24,661 nucleotides of DNA, from contig JAUYAJ010000663.1 in assembly GCA_030693565.1 (NCBI GenBank), forward strand, positions 1 through 24,661, in the 5' to 3' direction. Position numbers and translations under genes: made by a program. Every line of letters starts with the position of its first letter. Within the stretch, counting starts at the first letter, position 1. The notes below the pieces were generated by a model, which saw only the letters and a program-made list of their open reading frames with translations, had not been told where the DNA came from and searched no databases. The DNA is from Rubrivivax sp. GTDB taxonomy: Bacteria > Pseudomonadota > Gammaproteobacteria > Burkholderiales > Burkholderiaceae_C. Of this stretch, positions 16,485 to 24,548 are shown piece by piece.

Positions 16485-17537
16485 ATGAGCACACTGACCT
16501 TTTCTGAACGCACCCTGCAACTGCCCCGGCAGCATCCGAAGCTGTTCCTGATGGTGGCCGCCATGCTCTGGTGGGCGCTGTATCAATCACTGATCCCCGC
16601 CTCGGAGGCACTGGTCGCCGCGCTGCCCGTGGACCGCAACAGCGCACTCGGTGGGGCATTGCAGTTCTTCCTCTATGACACGCCCAAGGTGCTGCTGCTG
16701 CTCACCGCCGTCGTGTTCGTAATGGGGATGATCAACTCCTACTTCACTCCCGAGCGCACCCGCGCGCTGCTAGCCGGTAAGACAGAAGGCGTGGCCAACG
16801 TGATGGCGGCGAGCTTAGGCATCGTGACGCCGTTCTGCTCATGTTCTGCCGTGCCCCTGTTCATCGGTTTCGTGCAGGCCGGCGTACCGCTCGGCGTGAC
16901 CTTCTCGTTCCTGATCTCCGCGCCCATGGTCAACGAGGTCGCACTTGCGCTGCTGTTCGGCCTGTTCGGCTGGAAGATCGCGCTGCTCTACATGGGCCTG
17001 GGTCTGACGGTGGCCGTCGTCGCTGGCTGGGTCATTGGCCGATTGAAGATGGAACCATATCTGGAAGACTGGGTGCGCGACATGCCGCGCGTCCAGGCTA
17101 CGGCCGGCGGTGATGCATTCACACTCGTCGAGCGCATCGAAGGTGGCTTCGCCAGCGTGCGCGAGATTGTCGGCAAGGTCTGGCCCTACATCCTGGCCGG
17201 CATCGCGATCGGCGCGGCCATCCACGGCTGGGTGCCCGAGGACTTCATGGCCTCGATCATGGGCAAGGACGCCAGGTGGTCAGTGCCTCTGGCGGTACTT
17301 ATCGGCGTGCCGATGTACGCCAACGCTGCCGGGATCATCCCCATCGTGCAGGCCTTGCTGGCCAAGGGCGCAGCACTCGGCACCGTGCTGGCTTTCATGA
17401 TGAGCGTGATCGCGCTCTCGCTGCCCGAAATGATCATCCTGCGCAAGGTGCTCAAGCTGCGGCTCATCGCGACCTTCGCTGGGGTGGTGGCCACGGGAAT
17501 CCTGATCGTCGGCTATGTCTTCAACGCCGTCCTGTGA
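16485..17537 (+). CDS. ArsP/UPF0718-family permease
   Basis: The 350-residue membrane protein has about eight to ten spans in two halves separated by a hydrophilic loop (about 188-220). The first half carries the family signature TPFCSCSAVPLFIGF (about 112-126), followed by FLISAPMVNEVAL. The second has GVPMYANAAGIIPIVQALL. Characterised ArsP proteins export trivalent organoarsenicals; other members of this broad family are linked to metals or have no known substrate. GGAG lies 10 bases before the ATG at 16485. It is followed closely by thiol-redox genes and may be the transport partner of the downstream thioredoxin-ArsA fusion. Confidence 0.85.
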   Translation: MSTLTFSERTLQLPRQHPKLFLMVAAMLWWALYQSLIPASEALVAALPVDRNSALGGALQFFLYDTPKVLLLLTAVVFVMGMINSYFTPERTRALLAGKTEGVANVMAASLGIVTPFCSCSAVPLFIGFVQAGVPLGVTFSFLISAPMVNEVALALLFGLFGWKIALLYMGLGLTVAVVAGWVIGRLKMEPYLEDWVRDMPRVQATAGGDAFTLVERIEGGFASVREIVGKVWPYILAGIAIGAAIHGWVPEDFMASIMGKDARWSVPLAVLIGVPMYANAAGIIPIVQALLAKGAALGTVLAFMMSVIALSLPEMIILRKVLKLRLIATFAGVVATGILIVGYVFNAVL

Positions 17538-17578
17538 TCGCATCTTCTCAATCCGAATTTCAACCACTGGAGACTTCT

Positions 17579-17809
17579 ATGACCGTCAACAGCGCCGTCA
17601 GCATCTTCGCCGGCTTCATGATCACGCTTACCCTCGCGCTGGCGCACTTCACTGGCCAGATCGACATGTCGCATGTGGGCTGGCTGTGGTTCACCGCCTT
17701 CGTCGGCGCCAATCTGTTCCAGATGGGATTTACCGGTTTCTGCCCGGCGGCCAAGATCTTCAAGGCGCTGGGCCTGAAGGACAGCGGAGGCTCCGCGTGC
17801 GCCAGTTGA
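17579..17809 (+). CDS. DUF2892/YgaP-type small membrane protein
   Basis: This 76-residue protein has two hydrophobic spans (about 8-24 and 34-52) followed by GFTGFCPAAKIFKALGL. That arrangement and the conserved Cys-Pro resemble the membrane domain at the end of YgaP rhodanese proteins and free-standing DUF2892 proteins. The ATG is at 17579, with GGAGA upstream. It overlaps the next gene by 13 bp. It probably sits in the inner membrane and may assist sulfur or thiol chemistry; its actual function is unknown. Confidence 0.78.
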   Translation: MTVNSAVSIFAGFMITLTLALAHFTGQIDMSHVGWLWFTAFVGANLFQMGFTGFCPAAKIFKALGLKDSGGSACAS

Positions 17810-18738
17810 GCCGACGCCATGCCGCGGTCCTGCTGGTCGGCACTGCGCTAGCCTGGGCGGCGGGCACCGCCCAGGCCGTGGAAGTGCGCTTTCAGCGTGT
17901 GGCCGAGGGCGTTTATGCGCACGTGGGCGACACAGGACCGCGGTCGGCCGACAACGAAGGCTTGAACGCGAACATCGGGCTGGTGGTGACAGCAGCCGGT
18001 GCGATGCTCATCGACAGTGGCGCCACGTTCCAGGGCGCACGGCAGATTCATGACGCCGTGAAGGCGGTGACCAAGCAGCCCGTGAAGTGGGTGTTCAACA
18101 CCGGTGGGCAAGACCACCGCTGGCTGGGCAATGGCTACTTCGCGGCGCAAGGCGCCGAGGTCATCGCCCATGCAGACGCCAAGCCCGACATGTTCAACCG
18201 CGGCAACGACCACTTGCAAGGCCTGAAGGCCACGCTGGGCGCCAAGGCAGACGGCACCGTGCCTACGCTACCCACGCGTTGGCTGACGGGCACCGACGAG
18301 CGGCTTGAACTCGGGGGCGTGGTCTTCGAGTTCAAGCACCGCGGCGGCGCGCACACACCTGGCGACACCATGGTCTGGCTGCCGCAGAAGAACGTGCTCT
18401 TCACTGGCGACGTGGTCTATGTTGACCGCATGCTGGGCGTGCTGCCCGTCAGCAACACGAAGCGCTGGCTTGATGCGTTTGCCGTCATCGAGCAGCTGAA
18501 CCCGCAGGTGCTGGTACCCGGCCACGGCAGCGTCACCAACGTGGCCACGGCCAAGGCCGACAGTCAGGCGTTGCTGCTGGCGCTGCGCGCCCACATGAAG
18601 AAGGCCGTCGACGACGGCACCGACGTCAGTGCGGCTGTGAAGAGCTTCAACGCCGCTCCGTTCATGCGACTGCTGAACGCCGCCGAACTGATGCCCGGTA
18701 ACGCCAGCCGGACTTACCTTGAACTCGAACGCGAGTGA
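17797..18738 (+). CDS. Exported metallo-beta-lactamase-fold protein with altered metal motif
   Basis: The 313-residue product has an N-terminal RR-containing signal (1-27, LSRRHAAVLLV to AQA). A beta-lactamase-like fold follows: NIGLVVTAAGAMLIDSG (59-75), NTGGQDHRWLGN (101-112), GGAHTPGDTMVW, FTGDVVYVDR and VLVPGHGS. In active members the central motif is HxHxDH. Here it reads GxQxDH, so G103 and Q105 replace the two histidines while D106, H107 and the later Asp and His remain. The start is GTG at 17797 with GGAGG upstream, overlapping the previous gene. It may bind one metal or none. Its substrate is unknown; sulfur-compound hydrolases are the nearest familiar relatives. Confidence 0.78.
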   Translation: MRQLSRRHAAVLLVGTALAWAAGTAQAVEVRFQRVAEGVYAHVGDTGPRSADNEGLNANIGLVVTAAGAMLIDSGATFQGARQIHDAVKAVTKQPVKWVFNTGGQDHRWLGNGYFAAQGAEVIAHADAKPDMFNRGNDHLQGLKATLGAKADGTVPTLPTRWLTGTDERLELGGVVFEFKHRGGAHTPGDTMVWLPQKNVLFTGDVVYVDRMLGVLPVSNTKRWLDAFAVIEQLNPQVLVPGHGSVTNVATAKADSQALLLALRAHMKKAVDDGTDVSAAVKSFNAAPFMRLLNAAELMPGNASRTYLELERE

Positions 18739-18761
18739 GCGTCGCAACCTGAAAGCACCCC

Positions 18762-19106
18762 ATGACCAAGCTCGTCCTTCACCTTTTCCACAACGACCCT
18801 GCCGCGCTGGCCACCGTGCCCACACTGGCCGAACGCATGCACCAAGCCACCGACGTGGCCCGACCCGAGCTGGAGGTCTACATCTTCGGGCCCGCCGAGG
18901 CTGCGTTGTCGGCCGACGACAAGGCCGAGTTCAATTCCCACGTCGACGGCCTCGTCAAGCTGGGAGTGCGTGTCACCACCTGCATCGGCCTGGCGCAGCA
19001 GGCGGGTGCGGAAGCGTCGTTCCGGGCCCGCGGGCTGGTGCTCGAGTCGGCAGCCCTGGCGTTTCCACGCTTCGCCACCGAAGCGGCGACGGTCATCACC
19101 TTCTGA
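18762..19106 (+). CDS. DsrE-family protein
   Basis: This 114-residue soluble protein opens with KLVLHLFHNDPAALATV and continues with LEVYIFGPAEAAL (about 37-49) and GVRVTTCIGLAQQAG (about 68-82). These fit the DsrE/YchN fold, which often takes part in sulfur transfer. A single Cys at about residue 74 sits near where sulfur-carrying members have theirs. It follows the metallo-beta-lactamase-fold gene by 23 bp, within the thiol-related gene string. Confidence 0.72.
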   Translation: MTKLVLHLFHNDPAALATVPTLAERMHQATDVARPELEVYIFGPAEAALSADDKAEFNSHVDGLVKLGVRVTTCIGLAQQAGAEASFRARGLVLESAALAFPRFATEAATVITF

Positions 19107-19169
19107 CGGCTGCCTGTCGCTGGCCATAGGCCATCAACCCTTCGACCTTACCTCTCAACAGGACGCCTC

Positions 19170-19403
19170 ATGGACATCAAGGTACTCGGCACCGGTTGTG
19201 CCAACTGCAAGACCACCATTGCGCTCATCGACCAGATTGCCAAGGCCAAAGGCGTGGCGGTGACGCTTGAAAAGGTGGAAGAGTTGCGCGACATCATGGG
19301 CTACGGCGTGATGAGCACGCCCGGCGTGGTGATCGACGGCAAGGTGGTGCACGCCGGCGGCGTGCCCAGCCGCGACAAGATCGAACAATGGCTCAAGGCC
19401 TGA
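19170..19403 (+). CDS. Small thioredoxin-like CxxC protein
   Basis: The 77-residue protein has a thioredoxin-like fold with active site CANC (C10, C13), cis-Pro region MSTPGVVIDGKVVHAGG and a C-terminal helix. It belongs to the small redox-active disulfide family (thioredoxin_3), often found beside ArsP-like permeases. Ungapped comparison by hand shows 43 of 77 residues identical to the first 77 residues of the downstream ArsA fusion. The two therefore share a duplicated ancestor. It may transfer thiols or bind metalloid. Confidence 0.85.
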   Translation: MDIKVLGTGCANCKTTIALIDQIAKAKGVAVTLEKVEELRDIMGYGVMSTPGVVIDGKVVHAGGVPSRDKIEQWLKA

Positions 19404-19526
19404 GGAGGCAGCCTGCGCGGCAACGCTGGGTGATAGCGGCCGCCTGCGCCGGTGGGCCTGGCCCAAGGCCTGGGCTTCGTGGTTTGATGGCCCTGCTGAC
19501 ATCCCTCCTGTGACAAGAAGACCCCG

Positions 19527-19961
19527 ATGACTGAATCTGCCGGCCTCAAGTTGGAGTTTGACGTAGTGTCTGTGCGCCTGAGCGCGCACGCCAGCGAATC
19601 GCGCTGCAAGGACGCGCTGATCACGCTCGACACCGACATGGCCGGCAATCCACAGGCCTTCAACCCGGCCGAACTGCTGCTCGCCGCCCTGTCGGCCTGC
19701 ATGATCAAGGGCATCGAGCGCGTCACGCCGATCCTGAAGTTTCAACTTCGCGGCGTGGAAGTGCGGGTGCACGGCGTGCGCCAGGACGTGCCACCGCGCA
19801 TGGAGTCCATCCGCTACGAAATCATCATCGACACCGACGAGCCTGATCGACGGCTTGACCTCCTGCACGAGAACGTGAAGAAGTACGGCACAGTCTTCAA
19901 CACAGTCGCGCCCGGTACGGAACTGGTCGGCGTGCTGCACAGAATGATCGCATCCCCATGA
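19527..19961 (+). CDS. OsmC/Ohr-family protein
   Basis: This 144-residue protein shows the OsmC layout: SRCKDALITLDTDMAGNPQAFNPAELLLAALSACM in the first half, then IERVTPILKF and VEVRVHGVR. The peroxidatic Cys is present in SACM (about residue 52). The second, resolving Cys expected before the NT...G segment is replaced, since the sequence reads KKYGTVFNTVAPG. Members reduce organic peroxides, but the loss of one Cys casts doubt on a standard thiol peroxidase cycle. It overlaps the CDF gene as ATGA. Confidence 0.8.
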   Translation: MTESAGLKLEFDVVSVRLSAHASESRCKDALITLDTDMAGNPQAFNPAELLLAALSACMIKGIERVTPILKFQLRGVEVRVHGVRQDVPPRMESIRYEIIIDTDEPDRRLDLLHENVKKYGTVFNTVAPGTELVGVLHRMIASP

Positions 19962-20956
19962 GTGCAGGCCATGACCACAGCCACGCGCCGGCCAATTTCA
20001 ATGCGGCCTTTGCCATCGGAATCGGGCTGAACATCGCTTTCGTTGCGATCGAGGCGTTCTACGGCTGGAAGGTCAATTCGCTGGCCCTGCTGGCCGACGC
20101 CGGGCACAACCTGAGCGACGTGATCGGCCTGGTGTTGGCGTGGGGAGGCGCGCTGGCCGGCAAATTGCGGCCGGACGCGCGCCACACCTACGGCTGGAAG
20201 CGCGCCAGCATTCTGGCTGCCTTCATCAACGCGCTGCTTCTGCTGGTGGCGATGGGTTCGCTCGCATGGGAGGCCTTCCACAGACTGCAGTCGCCGCAGC
20301 CCGTCGAGGGCGTCACCATCATGGTGGTGGCCGGCATCGGCATCGTCGTCAACACCGCCACGGCGCTGCTGTTCATGCGCGGCGCTGACACCGATCTCAA
20401 CATTCGCGGCGCCTTCCTGCACATGGCCGCCGACGCGCTGGTCTCGGCCGGCGTGGTGGTAGCCGGCGGCCTCGCGCTGTGGTTCGGCTGGAACTGGCTC
20501 GACCCGGTGGTCAGCCTGATCATCGCGGCCGTCATCGTGGTGGGCACCTGGAGCCTGTTCAGGCAGTCGGTGCACCTGCTTTTCGACGGGGTGCCCGAGG
20601 ATGTGGATCTGCTCGCGGTGCAGGCCCTGCTGGAAGGGCTGCCCGGGGTGGCGCGCGTTCACGACCTGCATGTCTGGGCTATGGGCACGTCGGAAATTGC
20701 GATGACCGCGCACCTCGTGATGCCCGAGGGCCATGCCGACGATGCCTTTCTTCAGAACGCGACTCGGCAGTTGCACGACCGATTCGAGATTGAACACGCC
20801 ACAATCCAGGTCATGCGGGTGCCGTTCATGGCACCCTGCGCTACCTTGGCGCCACGCTCTCCTGAGTTGAGCGCAGGCGAACCGGACGGCAGTCACGGAG
20901 TTGCACCTTCGCACGGCCACACCCACCACGGCGTCGATGCCGCAGGTCAACCGTGA
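19958..20956 (+). CDS. CDF-family metal cation efflux protein (CzcD/ZitB-like)
   Basis: The 332-residue protein starts with a His-rich GHDHSHA segment. It has six membrane spans, with metal-site motifs ADAGHNLSD (span 2) and HMAADALVSAG (span 5), and a cytoplasmic domain with VHDLHVWAMG. A further His-rich tail (SHGHTHHG) ends the protein. It should export zinc or a related divalent metal in exchange for protons. The ATGA overlap with the osmC-like gene implies joint expression. Its presence in an arsenic-rich neighbourhood may reflect a general metal-resistance island. Confidence 0.92.
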   Translation: MSAGHDHSHAPANFNAAFAIGIGLNIAFVAIEAFYGWKVNSLALLADAGHNLSDVIGLVLAWGGALAGKLRPDARHTYGWKRASILAAFINALLLLVAMGSLAWEAFHRLQSPQPVEGVTIMVVAGIGIVVNTATALLFMRGADTDLNIRGAFLHMAADALVSAGVVVAGGLALWFGWNWLDPVVSLIIAAVIVVGTWSLFRQSVHLLFDGVPEDVDLLAVQALLEGLPGVARVHDLHVWAMGTSEIAMTAHLVMPEGHADDAFLQNATRQLHDRFEIEHATIQVMRVPFMAPCATLAPRSPELSAGEPDGSHGVAPSHGHTHHGVDAAGQP

Positions 20957-21011
20957 ACGGTCCGAGCGTCACCGTGATGGGTTTAGGTCTTTCCAAGAAG
21001 AGGACATCGTG

Positions 21012-23030
21012 ATGGAGATCAAAGTTCTGGGATCGGGCTGCAGCAAGTGCCACAGCACCATCGGCATCATCGAACGGGCCGCACTGGCTTCGGGTGTTGA
21101 CGTGAAGATCGTCAAGGTCGAGAACCTCGACGAGATCAAGCGCTCAGGTGTCAAGTCCACTCCGGCCGTCATGATCGACGGCAAGGTTGTTCACAGCGGC
21201 GGCGTTCCCTCGCACGAGGAAGTGCAAACCTGGCTGAAGCCAGGCCTCATCGGGTTTCTGAACCACCCGACCCGGCATCTGTTCTTCACCGGCAAGGGTG
21301 GAGTCGGCAAGACCTCGCTATCGACCGCCGCCGCGCTGACGCTCGCGGACGCGGGCAAGAAGGTGTTGCTGGTCAGCACCGACGCCGCGTCGAACCTCGA
21401 TGAAATGCTCGGGATCGAACTTCGCAACACACCCGTTCCTGTGCCAGGCGCACCCGGCCTGTCGGTGCTGAACATCGACCCCGACAACGCGGCCGAGTCG
21501 TATCGCCAGCGGGTTCTGGCGCAGATGGGCGCCGCTGCCAGCGCAGAAGAACTCTCGACCGTGCGCGAGCAGCTGTCCGGCGCCTGCACCACGGAGATCG
21601 CATCCTTCGACGAGTTCTCTTCGCTCCTGTCCGACGGCGCCGCGACCTATGACCACATCGTCTTCGACACGGCCCCGACGGGGCACACCCTGCGTCTGCT
21701 CAGCTTGCCCAAGGCGTGGACCGGCTTCCTCGACGGCAACAATCGCGGCGCCTCCTGCCTGGGGCCGCATTCAGGCTTGAAGATGCAGGAGGTGCGCTTC
21801 AAAGCCGCACTCGACGCCCTGAGCGATCCGGCCAAGACCGCGGTGATCCTGGTGACGCGACCCGACAGGGGAGCCATCACTGAAGCGGCGCACACCTCGG
21901 GCGAGTTGCATGAACTGGGTTTGAACAACCAGCGGTTGGCGATCAATGGTGTGTTCCATGCCAGTGAACGCACCGACGCAGTGGCTTGCGCCATCGAAGA
22001 CCTGGGGCAGCAGGCGCTGGACGCGATGCCAGCGTCGCTGAGTGCACTACCGCAGGACCGCGTGCCGCTGCGGGCCTTCGACACCGTCGGTCTGCCCGCC
22101 CTTCGCGCACTGTTGGCCACCGGTGCCGGCCCGATCACGGCGCCCATGACTTCGGTGGGGGTCGACAGTGAAGAGTTTCAAGGCCTGGACGCGCTGGTCG
22201 ACGAACTGGCCACTGCCAGGCACGGGCTGATCATGGTGATGGGCAAGGGCGGCGTCGGCAAGACGACGGTCGCCGCCGCCCTGGCTTTGGGGCTGATCCA
22301 GCGCGGCAAGACCGTGCACCTCAGCACCACCGATCCGGCCGCCCACCTGGCGGGAACGTTGAACGGCGACGTGCCGGGATTGAACGTGAGCCGCATCGAC
22401 CCGAAGGTCGAGACGCAGCGCTACATCGACAAGATCATGGCGGCCAAGTCGCCCAAGCTCGACGCGGCGGAGCAGGCGCTGCTGCTGGAAGACCTGCAAT
22501 CGCCTTGCACCGAAGAGGTGGCCGTCTTCCACGCCTTCTCGCGCATCGTCAGCGAGGGCCGCAGTGCCTTTGTCGTGCTCGACACCGCGCCCACCGGCCA
22601 CTCCATGCTGCTGATGGACGCGACGGGTGCCTACCACCGGCAAATGACGCGCGAGTTCGAAGGGCACGGTAGCTCCCACATCGTCACGCCCTTGATGCGG
22701 CTGCAGGACGCCGCGTACACGAAGATCATTCTGGTCACGTTGCCGGAGGTGACGCCGGTGTCGCAGGCGGCGGCGCTGCAGGAGGACCTTCGCCGAGCCA
22801 GCATCGAGCCCTATGCCTGGGTGCTCAACAAGAGTGTGCTGGCTGCGGGCACGCGCGACCCCTTGCTGGCAGCGCGGCTGACCGGCGAACGCAAGCAGAT
22901 GGAACGCATGGCCGCCGGCTTGGCCAAGCGCATCTTCACGCTTCCTTGGCTGACCGTGCCGCCGATTGGATTCGCCGATCTATCCAAGCTGATCGTCAAG
23001 CCGTCGCGCGCTGAGGCGACCCACGCCTGA
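21012..23030 (+). CDS. arsA: Thioredoxin-like domain fused to two-domain ArsA ATPase
   Basis: This 672-residue protein begins with a thioredoxin-like domain (1-77, active site C10-SK-C13). It continues through a short linker into a full ArsA: P-loop 1 GKGGVGKTS (94-102), DTAPTGH (219-225), P-loop 2 GKGGVGKTT (411-419) and DTAPTGH (524-530). C192 (GACTTEIASFDEF), C249 (GASCLGP) and C499 (SPCTEEVAVF) match the three As(III)-binding cysteines of R773 ArsA. ArsA normally energises ArsB and receives metalloid from ArsD; neither gene is here. The fused domain may deliver arsenite or antimonite to the pump. The ATG at 21012 follows GAAGAGGA and starts exactly at the thioredoxin domain; the frame is open 37 codons further upstream, but that part overlaps the cation-efflux gene and has no family features. 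Confidence 0.92.
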   Translation: MEIKVLGSGCSKCHSTIGIIERAALASGVDVKIVKVENLDEIKRSGVKSTPAVMIDGKVVHSGGVPSHEEVQTWLKPGLIGFLNHPTRHLFFTGKGGVGKTSLSTAAALTLADAGKKVLLVSTDAASNLDEMLGIELRNTPVPVPGAPGLSVLNIDPDNAAESYRQRVLAQMGAAASAEELSTVREQLSGACTTEIASFDEFSSLLSDGAATYDHIVFDTAPTGHTLRLLSLPKAWTGFLDGNNRGASCLGPHSGLKMQEVRFKAALDALSDPAKTAVILVTRPDRGAITEAAHTSGELHELGLNNQRLAINGVFHASERTDAVACAIEDLGQQALDAMPASLSALPQDRVPLRAFDTVGLPALRALLATGAGPITAPMTSVGVDSEEFQGLDALVDELATARHGLIMVMGKGGVGKTTVAAALALGLIQRGKTVHLSTTDPAAHLAGTLNGDVPGLNVSRIDPKVETQRYIDKIMAAKSPKLDAAEQALLLEDLQSPCTEEVAVFHAFSRIVSEGRSAFVVLDTAPTGHSMLLMDATGAYHRQMTREFEGHGSSHIVTPLMRLQDAAYTKIILVTLPEVTPVSQAAALQEDLRRASIEPYAWVLNKSVLAAGTRDPLLAARLTGERKQMERMAAGLAKRIFTLPWLTVPPIGFADLSKLIVKPSRAEATHA

Positions 23031-23061
23031 GCCCTCACCTATCACTCCAACGAGGTTCCCC

Positions 23062-23472
23062 ATGTACGGATTCACCACCACCCTGACCGGCACCACATTC
23101 GACCAGGCCCTCACCAAGACGCTCGCCGCCTTGAAAGCCGAGGGCTTTGGCGTGCTCAGCGACATCGACGTACAGCACGCGATGAAAGAGAAGCTGGGCA
23201 TCGACATGCCGCGCTACCGCATCCTCGGCGCCTGCAACCCACCGCTGGCGCACCAGGCCCTGCAAGCTGTGCCCGACATCGGCCTGCTGCTGCCGTGCAA
23301 CGTGATCGTGCGCGAGGAAGCGCCGGACCGCGTGGTAGTCGGCTTCCTTGACCCGCAGATCATGGTGAACCTGGTCGGCAAGCCCGAGGTCAGGACCGTG
23401 GCCGACGCAGCGGAACAGCGCCTGCGCCGCGTCTGCGAGAGCCTCGGTGGTAGTACGACACAGGCCACCTGA
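23062..23472 (+). CDS. DUF302-domain protein
   Basis: The 136-residue protein fits DUF302: FDQALTKTLAALKAEGFGVLSDIDVQ, then MKEKLGIDMPRYRILGACNPPLAHQALQ and IGLLLPCNVIVRE. The two Cys (in GACNPP and LPCNV) are typical of the family. DUF302 proteins have no settled function; some sit beside sulfur, heat-shock or metal genes. It begins 31 bp after the ArsA fusion and is probably in the same operon. Confidence 0.85.
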   Translation: MYGFTTTLTGTTFDQALTKTLAALKAEGFGVLSDIDVQHAMKEKLGIDMPRYRILGACNPPLAHQALQAVPDIGLLLPCNVIVREEAPDRVVVGFLDPQIMVNLVGKPEVRTVADAAEQRLRRVCESLGGSTTQAT

Positions 23473-23478
23473 CGCGCG

Positions 23479-24300
23479 ATGTGTGAGCTGCTCGCGCTGT
23501 CGAGCTCAACCCCGGCCCGTCTGACGTTCTCATTGCAGACCCTTGCCGCGCGCGGGGGTACGTCCGGCAACTCACATGACGGCTGGGGCGTCGCGTTCTA
23601 CCAAGGAACCGATGCGGCCCTGTTCCGCGAGCCGGCCGCCGCCGCCGACAGCGCGCTGGTGCGCTTCCTCGAAACGGAAGGTCCTGCCACCCACCTGGCG
23701 ATCTCCCACATCCGCCATGCCACGCAGGGCGACGTGTCGCTCGCGAACACGCAACCCATCGTGCGAGAACTTGGCGGGCGCGCCCATGTGTTTGCGCACA
23801 ACGGCCACCTGCCCGGCATCTACCGCAGCGAGGCGCTGGCGCTCGGCTCGCACCGCCCGGTCGGGCAAAGCGATTCTGAGCATGCCTTCTGCGCGCTGCT
23901 GGAGCGCCTGAGCGAGCCATGGACGGCGAGCACGCCGCCAACCCTTGAAGTGCGGCTGTCGTTGCTGAACGCATTCGCCGCTGACTTGCGCGCGCTCGGG
24001 CCCGCCAACTTCCTCTATGCCGACGGCGACGCCGTCTTCGGCCACGGCCACCGGCGCTTGCAACGAACGATCAAGCGCGTCGAGCCGCCTGGCCTGTGGA
24101 TACGGCAGCGGCAATGCGCCCCTGACGATCCTGCGCCCGACGACCACGGTGGCGTCTCGATCGCTAAGGAGGAACGATCAGTCGTGTGGATCGCCAGTGT
24201 GCCGCTCACCGCGGACGAATGGCGACCGCTGGCCGAAGGTGAAGTGGTGGCCGCGCGCGGTGGCGTAGTGCTGAGTTCTCAGCCGCTCACAGTACGCTGA
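23479..24300 (+). CDS. Class II glutamine amidotransferase (YafJ-like)
   Basis: This 273-residue protein begins MCELLAL, so that Cys2 becomes the N-terminal nucleophile after Met removal. Further class II motifs are GNSHDGWGVAFY (about 30-41), SHIRHATQGDVSLANTQP (about 75-92) and FAHNGHLPG (about 106-114). The rest fits stand-alone YafJ-type proteins of about 255-280 residues, whose amide acceptor is unknown. It starts 6 bp after the DUF302 stop. The right end abuts transposase-like sequence but the gene seems complete. Confidence 0.87.
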   Translation: MCELLALSSSTPARLTFSLQTLAARGGTSGNSHDGWGVAFYQGTDAALFREPAAAADSALVRFLETEGPATHLAISHIRHATQGDVSLANTQPIVRELGGRAHVFAHNGHLPGIYRSEALALGSHRPVGQSDSEHAFCALLERLSEPWTASTPPTLEVRLSLLNAFAADLRALGPANFLYADGDAVFGHGHRRLQRTIKRVEPPGLWIRQRQCAPDDPAPDDHGGVSIAKEERSVVWIASVPLTADEWRPLAEGEVVAARGGVVLSSQPLTVR

Positions 24301-24548
24301 CAAGCGTCGCCAAGCGGGCTGCGCGGGTCGACGAAGCCGTCGCTGGCCGCTTCAAGCAATTCGAGCTTGCGTTCAGTCGCCGACAACAGCATCACTCCGG
24401 CGTCGATGGTCATGTTGCCGCCCACGAAGGGACCCGCCACGATTCGTCGGCCAAGGCGGCCGAAACTGATCACCTCCCCGACATCCAAGTCGGAACAGTC
24501 TGGTAGCTCCCCCGAGTGCGGTCGCTCAAGACCGACGGGTTGTGGCCG
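24301..24548 (-). pseudogene. Remnant of an IS1380-type transposase (N-terminal part only)
   Basis: In the minus-strand frame open from 24548, the stretch SFGRLGRRIVAGPFVGG, then MTIDAGVMLL, ERKLELLEAA and DPRSP (ending near 24315), resembles the start of IS1380-family transposases. Those have F-R-x-VVA-F-GG, T-DAG-LLL-DR and a D-P-R-P motif. Only about 70 residues remain. The similarity stops at the end of the amidotransferase gene, so the rest was lost by deletion. No ATG start and no terminal repeat could be assigned. Confidence 0.6.

Noticed and set aside
16485..17537. ArsB-type arsenite permease as partner of ArsA
   Set aside because: The CSCSAVPLF signature and two-half layout fit the ArsP/UPF0718 family, not ArsB.
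19404..19526. Hairpin GCCCA-N5-TGGGC in the 122-bp gap after the small thioredoxin-like gene
   Set aside because: The stem is short and has no T-run. In GC-rich DNA such palindromes are common, so neither a terminator nor a regulatory site can be claimed.
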